Assembly: GCA_014874175.1 (NCBI GenBank)
Contig: JACWAD010000043.1
Span: 1-46,241, forward strand
DNA length: 46,241 nt
DNA from: Thermoleophilia bacterium
GTDB lineage: Bacteria; Actinomycetota; Thermoleophilia; BMS3ABIN01
Reading direction: 5' to 3'
The notes beneath the pieces are model-generated. The model searched no databases, was not told the origin of the DNA, and worked only from the letters and a program-made list of their open reading frames with translations. The number at the start of each line of letters is the position of its first letter. Position 1 is the stretch's first letter. Below are positions 1 through 7,637 of this stretch, one piece after another. A program made the position numbers and the translations under genes.

Positions 1-1222
1 ACCAGAGGCAGACAGGAATCTGCGTCGAGTAAAAGAGCTGGCCGGGCAGTGCTACCATGCAGTCCACCAGGTCGGCCTCGATGATGTTCTTCCTAATATC
101 GCCCTCGCCTGACTGGTTCGATGACATGGAGCCGTTCGCCAGCACGAAGCCGGCCAGCCCCGTGCGCGCCAGGTGATAAATGAAATGCTGCACCCAGGCG
201 AAGTTGGCGTTGCCCTTGGGCGGCACGCCGTAGGCCCAGCGCTTGTCGGCCTTGAGCAGTTCGCCGCGCCAGTCGCTGTCATTAAACGGCGGGTTGGCCA
301 GCACGTAATCGGCCTTGAGGTCGGGGTTCCCGTCGTTGTGGAAGGTGTCGCCGTGGGCGATCCGGGCGTCGATGCCGCGGATGGCCAGGTTCATCTTGGC
401 CAGGCGCCAGGTGGTGTAGTTTGATTCCTGCCCGTAGATGGCGATATCACCGAGGTTGCCGCTATGGGCTTCGATGAACTTCTCGCTGCTGACGAACATG
501 CCGCCGGAGCCGCAGCAGGGGTCGTAAACGCGGCCCTGGTACGGCGCCAGTATCTCCACCAGCACGCGCACCACGCGGGAAGGCGTATAGAACTGGCCGC
601 CCTTCTTGCCCTCGGCGCTGGCGAACATGGCCAGGAAATATTCGTAGACGCGGCCGAGGATGTCCTTGGCGCGGTCGGCGGGGCTGCCGAGGCCGATGTC
701 GCTGACCAGGTTGATAAGCTGGCCGAGGCGTTGCTTGTCGAGGCCGGGGCGGGCGTAATCCTTGGGCAGCACTCCCTTGAGCGAGGGATTGTCGCGCTCG
801 ATGGCGCTCATGGCATCATCGACGAGCTTGCCGATGGCGGGCTGGGGCGCGCTGGCCTTCAGATGCGCCCAGCGGGCTTCCTGCGGCACCCAGAAGATGT
901 TGACGGCGCGGTACTCGTCCGGGTCTTCGGGGTCGGCGCCCTCGGCCACCTGCGCGGTCAGTTCTTCGTGCTTGGCCCCGAAGGCGTCGGAGATGTACTT
1001 GAGGAAGATGAGGCCGAGGACGACGTGCTTGTACTCGGCGGCGTCCATGTTGTTGCGCAGGGCGTCGGCTGCCTGCCAAAGCTTCTGCTCGAAACCGATA
1101 TGGCCGCCATTTGCGGGCTTTTTGGCTGAGGCCCGGTTTGGCTTTGCTTTTTTCCGGGCGGCAGGTTCTTCAGGCCTGGCATCCGTCCCGGACTTTATGG
1201 CCCCCTTGGGTCTTCTTGCCAT
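1..1222 (-). CDS. hsdM: Type I restriction-modification DNA methylase, M subunit (partial, C-terminus off the window)
   Basis: This is the N6-adenine methyltransferase subunit of a type I R-M system. It methylates the recognition site and assembles with HsdS and HsdR. The reverse-strand frame opens at ATG 1222 behind a GGAGG box (1227-1231) and stays open to the window edge, so the ORF track does not list it. It shows the HsdM_N helical region ([20 protein letters not shown]), the SAM-binding motif [10 protein letters not shown], the catalytic NPPF motif, and the conserved [12 protein letters not shown] near the edge. About 407 codons are visible, against roughly 500 for the family. HsdS and HsdR would lie beyond base 1. 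The basic, Lys-rich N-terminus is common in this family. The identification is very secure; whether the rest of the system is intact cannot be seen. Confidence 0.95.
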   Translation of the reverse strand, partial: MARRPKGAIKSGTDARPEEPAARKKAKPNRASAKKPANGGHIGFEQKLWQAADALRNNMDAAEYKHVVLGLIFLKYISDAFGAKHEELTAQVAEGADPEDPDEYRAVNIFWVPQEARWAHLKASAPQPAIGKLVDDAMSAIERDNPSLKGVLPKDYARPGLDKQRLGQLINLVSDIGLGSPADRAKDILGRVYEYFLAMFASAEGKKGGQFYTPSRVVRVLVEILAPYQGRVYDPCCGSGGMFVSSEKFIEAHSGNLGDIAIYGQESNYTTWRLAKMNLAIRGIDARIAHGDTFHNDGNPDLKADYVLANPPFNDSDWRGELLKADKRWAYGVPPKGNANFAWVQHFIYHLARTGLAGFVLANGSMSSNQSGEGDIRKNIIEADLVDCMVALPGQLFYSTQIPVCLW

Positions 1223-1323
1223 AAAACCTCCAGGTCAACTCCGGATTCCCAATGATGGAGACGGCAGCGGACAGAATTATATCACCCGTAACTTGGGAAG
1301 TAGCGAGAATATTCCAAAGCTTT

Positions 1324-1434
1324 AGGGCCTATCCCGGCAGGCATATTCTGCTTCGGCCGGCTGCAAAGGCCATGGGCTGCGACTATAACCTTTTCGCTCG
1401 GCCTCGCCACGAACAGCCTACCGAGATAGGCCCT
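1324..1434. repeat. 111-bp element bounded by 19-bp inverted repeats (MITE-like)
   Basis: The ends AGGGCCTATCCCGGCAGGC (1324-1342) and GCCTACCGAGATAGGCCCT (1416-1434) are inverted copies matching at 17 of 19 positions. They enclose about 73 bp with no ORF. The element lies in the gap between hsdM and tRNA-Asp. I see no clear target-site duplication (left flank ..gcttt, right flank cagaag..). The form suits a miniature transposable element or a large stem-loop; mobility is inferred only from its shape. Confidence 0.5.
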
Positions 1435-1441
1435 CAGAAGC

Positions 1442-1468
1442 AAAAAAGCCGCCACAATCGGCGGCTTT
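1442..1468 (-). terminator. Rho-independent terminator of tRNA-Asp
   Basis: On the minus strand GCCGCC-GATTGT-GGCGGC is followed by TTTTTTG. It starts 11 nt past the CCA end of the tRNA-Asp gene. The stem extends through flanking A-T pairs. Confidence 0.85.
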
Positions 1469-1479
1469 GCAGTTAAAAA

Positions 1480-1557
1480 TGGCGGGAGCGACGGGACTCG
1501 AACCCGCGACCTCCGGCGTGACAGGCCGGCGTTCTGAACCGACTGAACTACGCCCCC
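1480..1557 (-). tRNA. tRNA-Asp (GTC)
   Basis: The reverse strand folds as a cloverleaf. The acceptor GGGGGCG pairs with CGCTCCC, with one G-U pair. The D stem is GTTC/GAAC, the anticodon loop is CTGTCAC (anticodon GTC), and the T arm is GCGGG-TTCGAGT-CCCGT. CCA is encoded in the genome. A terminator follows directly. A possible -10 (TACAAT) lies just upstream at about 1573-1578, without a clear -35. Confidence 0.95.
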
Positions 1558-1689
1558 AAGCCAGACTCAATTGTACGAAAGACCGCCCCGGAAAGGAAAT
1601 GAACCGGCTGATCTTTCGTGAAGACAAATAATAGGGGAAGGCGTACAGCAGGTCAAACTGGAAATCCGCACACCGCTTAAGCGGGGTTT

Positions 1690-1716
1690 AAAAAAGCGGC
1701 CTCCGAAGGAGGCCGC
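1690..1716 (-). terminator. Rho-independent terminator behind the RiPP-like peptide gene
   Basis: A perfect 9-bp stem, GCGGCCTCC-TTC-GGAGGCCGC, is followed by TTTTTTAAA on the minus strand. It lies 26 nt past the stop codon of the 37-codon ORF at 1743-1856. Confidence 0.85.
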
Positions 1717-1742
1717 AAGGAAAGTGCTAGTGTGCTGCCGGA

Positions 1743-1856
1743 CTAATCGTCACAAGAGCCACCCGGGCGGCTCAAGCCCCAGCCGCTATCGTCAAACGTC
1801 AAGTCAACGACATTCCCCAGTTTCTTCACTTTGGGACGCACGTAAATCCTACCCAC
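1743..1856 (-). CDS. Small peptide with RiPP (lasso-type) leader signature, 37 aa
   Basis: This ORF is too short for the ORF track. GTG 1856 sits 6 nt after an AAGGGG box (1863-1868). The 37-residue product starts MGRIYVRPKVKKLGNVVDLT and ends in a Gly/Asp-rich tail with one Cys (residue 35). It carries YxxP (5-8), then Gly14 six residues after Pro8, then Thr20 six residues after Gly14. That spacing is the leader pattern YxxP...G...LT recognised by RRE domains in lasso-peptide and related RiPP precursors. The tail after Thr20 (FDDSGWGLSRPGGSCDD) is not a canonical lasso core: it has no Gly/Ala/Ser/Cys start with Asp/Glu at 7-9. A sigma70-like promoter and a terminator frame the gene as its own unit. 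No cyclase, RRE protein or protease is visible nearby. The ORF is well supported; the function is inferred from the leader only. Confidence 0.7.
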   Translation of the reverse strand: MGRIYVRPKVKKLGNVVDLTFDDSGWGLSRPGGSCDD

Positions 1857-1892
1857 CGCTTACCCCTTTGTTGAATTATTACAAACCAAATC

Positions 1893-1921
1893 ATTATAAG
1901 ATCGGTCATGTAAAAAAACAA
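1893..1921 (-). promoter_or_regulatory. Promoter of the RiPP-like peptide gene
   Basis: TTGTTT (1916-1921), a 17-nt spacer and a perfect TATAAT (1893-1898) read on the minus strand. They lie about 37 nt before the GTG start. Just upstream is an imperfect AATTCCC/GGGAATT inverted repeat, which may end transcription from the 1975-2361 gene. Confidence 0.7.
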
Positions 1922-1974
1922 TCAGGGAATTCCCGTAGAAAAACTTTCAAAACCGGGGAATTTTCAAGCCGGGT

Positions 1975-2361
1975 TCAGGCGCTGCCGCTTAGGCAAAAAT
2001 AAGTGCTTCCCAACTTGTTTTGCTGCCAGACGACGCAGTCCGGACACTGGCACATTTTCCCCTCGTCCAGATCGCCGCAATTTGACTTGCCGACAGCTTC
2101 CGAACAATAAAGCTCCTGCATACCAGCGGGTTTTGGCTCGGTAAAAGAGTGCTTTTTGCCCACCACGTTCTTTTCCAGCTCCTGCATGTCCATTTCATAC
2201 GCCTCGGGATGCAAATGATATTCCTTTAGAATTTCACCCACCTTCAGCCTGAACAGCCGCCACTCCTCATTTTTTGCGGCGATGCACGCACTTTTTAGCT
2301 GCACCGGGCAGACCGGGCAGAGGCATTTTCCGTAGTTGCTGATATTCAGTTTTACAGTCAC
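1975..2361 (-). CDS. Cys-rich DUF2769-like protein (downstream gene of a pair)
   Basis: This 128-aa soluble protein of unknown function has two Cys clusters. The N-terminal one is CLCPVCPV...SAC (about 13-26). The C-terminal one is YCSEAVGKSNC...CQCPDCVV...YFCLSG (about 85-126). The pattern resembles DUF2769 (PF10967), small Cys-rich proteins that look like metal or Fe-S binders. It starts at GTG 2361, overlaps the stop of the upstream paralogue by 4 nt (GTGA) and has GGAGG 7 nt upstream, so the two are almost certainly translationally coupled. The family call is from memory of the pattern and moderately sure; no function is known. Confidence 0.7.
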   Translation of the reverse strand: MTVKLNISNYGKCLCPVCPVQLKSACIAAKNEEWRLFRLKVGEILKEYHLHPEAYEMDMQELEKNVVGKKHSFTEPKPAGMQELYCSEAVGKSNCGDLDEGKMCQCPDCVVWQQNKLGSTYFCLSGSA

Positions 2362-2711
2362 CGCTCCACCTCCGCGGCGCTGCCAAGCAGGCAGTAATTG
2401 CTTTTGCTAAGTCCGGCCTCCAGCTGCACCGGGCAGGCGGGGCAGAGGCACTTTTTCCGGCTGCTTAGGTCTTCACATGAAGATTTGCCGATGGCGCAGT
2501 AAATCCCGGGCATTATCGCGGGAGGAGGCATGAGCCCCTCCCTCTCGATCGCCTCGGCCCTGGGCGCCAGCTCCTCTTCCTGGCCGCGGACGCAGGCGCT
2601 GCTGCGGTTGACCGGGCAGCCGCCGCAGAGGCAGGCATTATAGGAATCGCGGTTGTAGTCAACTTTGGCCGTGTCCGCTCCTCGATCCGCTGCAGGCAGA
2701 TAACGTATCAC
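2358..2711 (-). CDS. Cys-rich DUF2769-like protein (upstream gene of a pair)
   Basis: This 117-aa paralogue of the next gene has CLCGGCPV...SSAC in its N-terminal half and YCAIGKSSC...KCLCPACPV...YCLLGSA in its C-terminal half. The shared layout points to a tandem duplication or an obligate heteromer. The GTG start at 2711 has an AAGGG box about 11 nt upstream. The first 20 residues look unconserved, so the true start may be a little downstream. Upstream (2712-2834) are two direct TTCGCCTGAA copies and the palindrome ATATCACTGATAT (2770-2782), which could be operator sites. This is a guess. Confidence 0.65.
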   Translation of the reverse strand: MIRYLPAADRGADTAKVDYNRDSYNACLCGGCPVNRSSACVRGQEEELAPRAEAIEREGLMPPPAIMPGIYCAIGKSSCEDLSSRKKCLCPACPVQLEAGLSKSNYCLLGSAAEVER

Positions 2712-2834
2712 TTATTTTGAACCCTTCAGGCGAACTTGAAACCCGCTTTTGACAATTCAGGCGAAATAAATATCACTGATATGAACTTGCTCAAGGCAAA
2801 AAGGCGAGGCGGACATTTCCGGACAGGCGGGTGT

Positions 2835-5390
2835 TTAGGCCAGGCGCCCGCGCCTGCCCTGCAGAAATTTAAGCAGCTCAAACCAGGCAATGCTGGCAAA
2901 ACCTGCTACAAAAGAGACACCGATGTCAACAGGCTTCAGCTGCTCGAAAAGAAACAGGCTCTTCAGGAATGGCACGTAAAGCACCAGGCCCAGGAAGACA
3001 GGAACGCTTCCCAAGAGCAGCCAGAGAGCGCGGTTCCTGATGCGAATAGTCTCAAATATAGTTTTGGACCAGGACCTGTTGGTCAGAATCAGGCCCAGGT
3101 TGGCGAAAATTAGGGTCGTGTAGGTCATGGCCCGGATCGTGCCCAAGCCGTGGCCGCGGTAATAAAAGAAAGCGTAGAAAAACAGCACGATTGCCAGCAC
3201 GCTTAAGCCCTGCAGCGCGCTGAGCGACAGGGCGCGGCGGCCAAAGAGGGGCGCGCGCGGATTGCGGGGAGGCCTGCGCATCACGTCCGCCTCTTCGGGC
3301 TCAGCCTCAAAGACGACGGAGCTGGCAGGGTCAATTATCAGCTCCAGGAAGACAACATGGACCGGCATCAAGATCAGAGGCCAGCCCAGCAGCACCGGCA
3401 CAATGGTCAGCCCGACAACAGGCACATGGACGGCGACGATGTATGCCATTGCCTTTTTGATATTGTCATAAATCCTCCGCCCCAGCCGCACGGCGCGTAC
3501 GATCGAGGAGAAATCGTCGTCAAGCAGCACCATCGCCGCCGACTCGCGGGCCACATCCGTGCCGCGGCCGCCCATGGCGATGCCGATGGCGGCCGCCTTC
3601 AGCGCCGGCGAGTCGTTGACGCCGTCCCCCGTCATGGCCACCACCTCGCCCCCGGCGGCAAGAGCCTGGACCAGCCGCAACTTCTGCTCCGGGACGACGC
3701 GCGCAAAAATATTAGCTGATCGGACGCGGCGCCTAAGCTCCTCATCCGGCATCTGTTCCAGCTCGGGGCCGGTAATCACCTCCTCGCCACCCCTAAGTCC
3801 CATCTGGCGCGCAATGTTTAGCGCCGTCCCCGGATAATCGCCGGTCATCATGATGACGCGGATGCCGGCGCGGTAACATTCTTTAATAGCTTCCGGCACT
3901 TCCGGCCGCAATGGATCCGAGAGGCCCAGCAGCCCGACAAACTCAAAATCGAAGTCATGCTGCCTTGAAGGAAGCGCATCGTTCAGGCGAAAGCGGGCCC
4001 GCCCCACTCCCAGCACCCGCTGGCCGGCCTCCGCCAGCCGGCTGATCTCCCGGTCCAGCTCCTGCAACCGGTTGCCGCCTAAATGGCACAAGTCTGCAAT
4101 TGCCTCCGGGGCGCCCTTGGCGGCAATGACATACTCGTCGCCATCCGGTGACCGCCAGACCTGGGACAGCGCCATCAGCTCTTCCGATAGCGGATAGGAC
4201 TGGACAAGCTTCCAGTTGTCGTGCAGGTGCTCGGTACGGGCCAGCTCATGTTCGCCCAGGCGCCGGATCGCTTTCTCCATCGGGTCGAAGGGATCCCTCT
4301 GGCTGGCCAGAATGCCGTACTCAACAAGCTGGTGGAAATCTTCAGGGATTCCCCCTGCTCCAATTCCTTTCCCCAGGTCAAAATACTTGCCATTGACGAC
4401 AAGACTGCCGGCAGCCATCCGGTTAAGCGTGAGGGTGCCGGTCTTGTCGACACAGAGCGCCGTCGCCGCCCCCAGGGTCTCAACCGCCGGCATGCGCCTG
4501 GTAAGCACCCGGTTCTTTGATATTTTCCAGGCACCCAGGGCCAGAAAAACTGCCAGGACTACCGGGAACTCCTCCGGCAGCGTGGCCATCGCCAGGGTTA
4601 TGCCCGCCAGGAGGCCGCCCAGCCAGTCTCCCCGGGTGGCGCCATAAGCCACAGCAACAATGACGCAGAGCGAAAGCCCGATGGCGGCCAGGTTGCGCAC
4701 CAGCCGCTTCGTCTGGAGTTGCAGGATGGTGGCCCTGGGCTCGATTGCCTCCAGAGACTTGCCAATCTGACCCATTTGCGTGGCGCCGCCGGTTTTTTCC
4801 ACCTTGGCCAGGCCGCGGCCCCGAACAACAAGCGTGCCGGAGTAGATAAAGGGAAGGCCGTCGCCGCCCGGCCTGGCCGCCCGCGCCCCGCCGCGGGCGT
4901 CTTTTAGCACCGGCGCCGACTCGCCGGTGAGCAGGGACTCATCCACGTAAAGATTTTCGCTGAAAGAGAGCCTGGCGTCTGCGGGCACGCGGTCGCCTTC
5001 ATCGATAACGATGATGTCGCCCCGCACTACCTCCCTGCCGGCGATACGGCTGACTTTGCCGCCGCGGATGACGCGCGCCCGGGGGCTGGAAAGTCCCCTG
5101 AGCGCCTCCAGGGCGCGCTCGCTCTTGCGCTCCTGGTAGAAAGTAATACTCATTACCACAAAAACGAAAAAAAGCAAAAGGAAAGCTTCTTCGAGGTTGC
5201 CAAGGGCAAGGTAGAGGCTGCCCGCGGCCATCAGTAGCAGGAACATCGGCTCGCGGGCAACATCAAGCGCGATTCGAGGAAGGCTGCGCCTGCCGGCGGA
5301 AGGCAGCTCGTTGTAACCTTCAGACTGAAGGCGCTTTCGCGCCTGCGCCCGGGAAAGTCCACTAATGGATGATATGTCAACCTGCCGCAA
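2835..5390 (-). CDS. P-type cation-translocating ATPase (P2-like)
   Basis: This ATP-driven membrane pump of 851 aa most resembles bacterial P2-type (Ca2+/Mn2+-like) cation ATPases. It has an N-terminal cation-ATPase domain (about 1-55), two early TM helices, TGES in the actuator domain (155-158) and the ion-site helix motif PEEFP (272-276). The phosphorylation motif DKTGTLT follows (D315), then KGAPE in the nucleotide domain (425-429), TGDGVND (587-593) and a C-terminal six-helix block. PEEFP replaces the PEGLP of classical Ca2+ pumps, and the M6 region reads ELIIDPASS rather than NLVTDGLPA. The transported ion therefore cannot be assigned. The TTG start at 5390 is the only near-fit to the N-terminal domain and has a weak ribosome site. 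The gene is monocistronic as far as visible. Confidence 0.9.
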   Translation of the reverse strand: MRQVDISSISGLSRAQARKRLQSEGYNELPSAGRRSLPRIALDVAREPMFLLLMAAGSLYLALGNLEEAFLLLFFVFVVMSITFYQERKSERALEALRGLSSPRARVIRGGKVSRIAGREVVRGDIIVIDEGDRVPADARLSFSENLYVDESLLTGESAPVLKDARGGARAARPGGDGLPFIYSGTLVVRGRGLAKVEKTGGATQMGQIGKSLEAIEPRATILQLQTKRLVRNLAAIGLSLCVIVAVAYGATRGDWLGGLLAGITLAMATLPEEFPVVLAVFLALGAWKISKNRVLTRRMPAVETLGAATALCVDKTGTLTLNRMAAGSLVVNGKYFDLGKGIGAGGIPEDFHQLVEYGILASQRDPFDPMEKAIRRLGEHELARTEHLHDNWKLVQSYPLSEELMALSQVWRSPDGDEYVIAAKGAPEAIADLCHLGGNRLQELDREISRLAEAGQRVLGVGRARFRLNDALPSRQHDFDFEFVGLLGLSDPLRPEVPEAIKECYRAGIRVIMMTGDYPGTALNIARQMGLRGGEEVITGPELEQMPDEELRRRVRSANIFARVVPEQKLRLVQALAAGGEVVAMTGDGVNDSPALKAAAIGIAMGGRGTDVARESAAMVLLDDDFSSIVRAVRLGRRIYDNIKKAMAYIVAVHVPVVGLTIVPVLLGWPLILMPVHVVFLELIIDPASSVVFEAEPEEADVMRRPPRNPRAPLFGRRALSLSALQGLSVLAIVLFFYAFFYYRGHGLGTIRAMTYTTLIFANLGLILTNRSWSKTIFETIRIRNRALWLLLGSVPVFLGLVLYVPFLKSLFLFEQLKPVDIGVSFVAGFASIAWFELLKFLQGRRGRLA

Positions 5391-5596
5391 GGCGCCCCGC
5401 TTTTATCTGGCAAAACTGCTGTCAGGCTTTGCCTTTAAGTCCCGTGATTCTAACACTAAAGAACCGGTCGCAATGCTCGAGAGCGGCGCCACCGGCGGCT
5501 TTTGCGGACAGGATTCACCTTCAGACAGCGCTCAGGCGCCGCCGGGATCGAAAAACCGCTGGCTTGGCTAAGGATGGCAATCCCGGGCAGGCTTGT

Positions 5597-5602
5597 TACA
5601 CT
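5597..5602 (+). promoter_or_regulatory. Putative -10 of a leaderless SRAP mRNA
   Basis: TACACT ends 6 nt before the ATG of the SRAP gene, and no Shine-Dalgarno-like sequence precedes the ATG. Because Cys2 fixes the start of this family, the spacing implies transcription starting at or next to the A of ATG. No good -35 is visible. Confidence 0.45.
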
Positions 5603-5608
5603 TAAAAC

Positions 5609-6262
5609 ATGTGCGGCAGCTTCCAGCAACCCGGCAGCATCAGAATTTTTGAAGAATTTGCCCGCCTGACCGGCTCGCCTTTAAACCGCCTATTAGGGGC
5701 AGAAGCAGCAGGGGCAGGCGAGCGCACATTAAGGCCGTTTAATGAAGCCCTGGTCATATTTGCCGGAGAGGACGGCGGCCTGAAGCTTGCACCAATTTAC
5801 TGGCAGTTGATCCACGACTGGGAAAAAGAGTTTAAATCCCGGTACACCTGCTTCAACGTCAGGGCTGAATCCCTGGACAAGCCGCATAACCACAAGCTCC
5901 TTCTCTCCCGCCGCTGCATCTTTCCCGCAGCCGGCTTTTTTGAAAACAGGCATGCAGATGGCGAGCCGCTCAGGCCGCGGCAGGTCTACAAGTTCAGCCT
6001 GCCCGGCCAAAGCCTGATGGCCCTGGGAGGCATTTACTCTGTCTGGACAAATCCTGGAAACGAACAAGACCGCCGGTTGAGCGCAGCCATCATTACGGTA
6101 AGGCCAAACCCCGCAGTCGGCAAAATACACAGCCGCATGCCATTAATTGTGCCCCCGGAACGGATCTGCGGCTGGCTGGACCCTGGCCTTAATGACACAG
6201 AAAAAATAAAAGAAATGATCCGCCCCTATGAAGGCCGGCTGGAGGCTGAGCGGCGCAGCTAG
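5609..6262 (+). CDS. SRAP-domain protein (YedK/HMCES family, abasic-site DNA crosslinking)
   Basis: Members form a thiazolidine crosslink between the N-terminal Cys and an abasic site in single-stranded DNA, protecting stalled forks. They also self-process at the N-terminus. The 217-aa product starts MCG, so Cys2 is exposed after Met removal. It has the other active-site residues in place: Asn83 (FNVRAES), Glu112 in AAGFFE and His174 in KIHSRMP. Length is normal (about 220-240). The start is certain because Cys2 is catalytic. No ribosome site precedes it, so a leaderless transcript is likely. In many genomes the gene is SOS-linked; I see no LexA box here. It stands alone beside decayed mobile elements. 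Confidence 0.95.
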   Translation: MCGSFQQPGSIRIFEEFARLTGSPLNRLLGAEAAGAGERTLRPFNEALVIFAGEDGGLKLAPIYWQLIHDWEKEFKSRYTCFNVRAESLDKPHNHKLLLSRRCIFPAAGFFENRHADGEPLRPRQVYKFSLPGQSLMALGGIYSVWTNPGNEQDRRLSAAIITVRPNPAVGKIHSRMPLIVPPERICGWLDPGLNDTEKIKEMIRPYEGRLEAERRS

Positions 6263-6505
6263 GTGAAAAACTGTGATCACCCGGGCAATGTTCTGGGGCT
6301 TGAGAATTATTTTTCGCTCCAGGAAGCGAATAATAACAGAGGGCCGGCCGGATAAAAGCATCCGATCCTATACTGGTGGAGCTAAAGGGATGAAAACAAC
6401 CGCCTCTTTCGACAGAAGGCGGCGGGAGTCTGACCGCGAAATGATAACCGATGAATGGATTATCTCTGTCATGAAAACGCCCATTCGCAAGGAGAAACAA
6501 GCTGA

Positions 6506-6688
6506 CGGGCGCGGGGCGCGGGCCTCACTCAAGAGGTGGTCGCTGAAAGAATGGGGACGACCAAAAGCGCCATCTCCAGGCTGGAGGCTGCCGGGATAGT
6601 TTCCCCATCGGTGACGACGCTTAAGAAGTACGCTCAGGCGATTGGCCGCGAGGTTAAGATCGAACTCGTACCTGCTACCAGAATCAGG
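6506..6688 (+). pseudogene. HigA/XRE-type antitoxin remnant
   Basis: Frame 6506 reads AGLTQEVVAERMGTTKSAISRLE followed by a typical HigA-like C-terminus (SPSVTTLKKYAQAIGREVKIEL). It is the helix-turn-helix antitoxin of a HigBA-type module. An in-frame TGA at 6503-6505 cuts off the N-terminus, and the usual preceding helix is readable only in another frame. At the C-terminus the reading runs straight into the truncated IS630 transposase. No HigB toxin gene is readable upstream. The protein is probably not functional, although a short GTG-start (6536) product could be made. Confidence 0.7.
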
Positions 6689-7524
6689 ACGAAGTGGCCA
6701 GAAGGGTCGGCTCCAACCCCAGCTCTGTCATGCGTTGGCGAGATGCCCGTGACAGGGATCCAAGGCAGGGGCTTAAGCCAAAGCCCGCCACCGGCCGCCC
6801 TGCGAAACTGACGCCCTCCCAGAAGAAACGCCTGACCAAGCTGCTGCTAAAGGGCGCCATGGCCAGCGGCTACCGCACCGAGCTATGGACCACCGCCCGC
6901 ATCGCCGAAATCATCAACCGGAATTTCGGCGTCACCTACCACCGCGACCACGTCGGCCGCCTCCTGGCCTCGCTGGGGTTCAGCTACCAAAAGCCCGAGA
7001 GGCGCGCCCTTGGGCGTGACGATAAGGCCATCGAAGAATGGAAGCGCAAGGAGTGGCCCTGGGTAAAAAAACGCTCAGCGGCTGGGCGCCCACATAGTGT
7101 TTGTGGACGAATCCGGATTTTTGAAGGCGCCGCCGGTCAGAAACACCTGGGGGCTTATGGGGCAGACACCGGTTGTCCGCCACCATCAGGTCCGCCAGCG
7201 CATCTCGGTGATATCGGGCCTGTCGGTCAGCCCTAAAAGGCGGCGCCTGGGCGTGTATTTCAATCTGCATGAAAAGAACATCCGCCAGGCCGAGGTCATT
7301 ACCTTTCTGACTACCTGCTTAAGGCACTGCGGGGCTATGTCATCGTCGTGTGGGACAACAGTCGTACCCACAGGGGGGCTCAGATTAGAGACTTTTTGAA
7401 AGGAAAGCGGCGGCTGCATCTTGAGGCCCTTCCCTCTTACGCGCCGCAGCTCAACCCCGCCGAGGGGATCTGGTCGCAAGCGAAGAATACCCTGGCCAAT
7501 GGCCGGCCGGGCTTGGTTGAATAA
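6672..7524 (+). pseudogene. IS630-family transposase, 5'-truncated with two frameshifts
   Basis: Three reading-frame pieces form one DDE transposase. Piece 1 (to about 7070) has the helix-turn-helix EVARRVGSNPSSVMRW and the region ending KEWPWVKK. Piece 2 (7080-7310) has HIVFVDESGF, the first catalytic Asp. Piece 3 (7310-7524) has VVWDNSRTHRG, the second Asp, and LPSYAPQLNPAEGIWS, the catalytic Glu. The first shift lies at an A7 run (7065-7071) and fits one extra A. The second, near 7308, fits loss of one G in TTTCTG(G)AC. The N-terminus is missing and the gene joins the HigA remnant, so a deletion or recombination preceded. Two independent indels argue for decay rather than programmed frameshifting. 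Confidence 0.85.
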
Positions 7525-7637
7525 CTTCGATGCATCTGGTTGACACACTTGATGACATCTAAAGCTCGCAGAGCAATCTTCGTGCCTGCATCCATAAATC
7601 CGATCTTCCCCTTTTTTTGTCCTGATTGTTGCTTTGC

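Noticed and set aside
464-1129. 221-aa plus-strand ORF and its neighbours
   Set aside because: They are antisense to hsdM, whose motifs are unmistakable on the minus strand.
1743-1856. Calling the 37-aa peptide a canonical lasso peptide
   Set aside because: The core after the leader Thr lacks an N-terminal Gly/Ala/Ser/Cys with Asp/Glu at positions 7-9, and no maturation genes are near. Only the leader resemblance is supported.
7040-7110. Programmed -1 frameshift at AAAAAAAC in the IS630 transposase
   Set aside because: A -1 shift leads to a stop within a few codons. The correct frame needs +1 or -2, and a second indel near 7308 also breaks the gene. Decay explains both.
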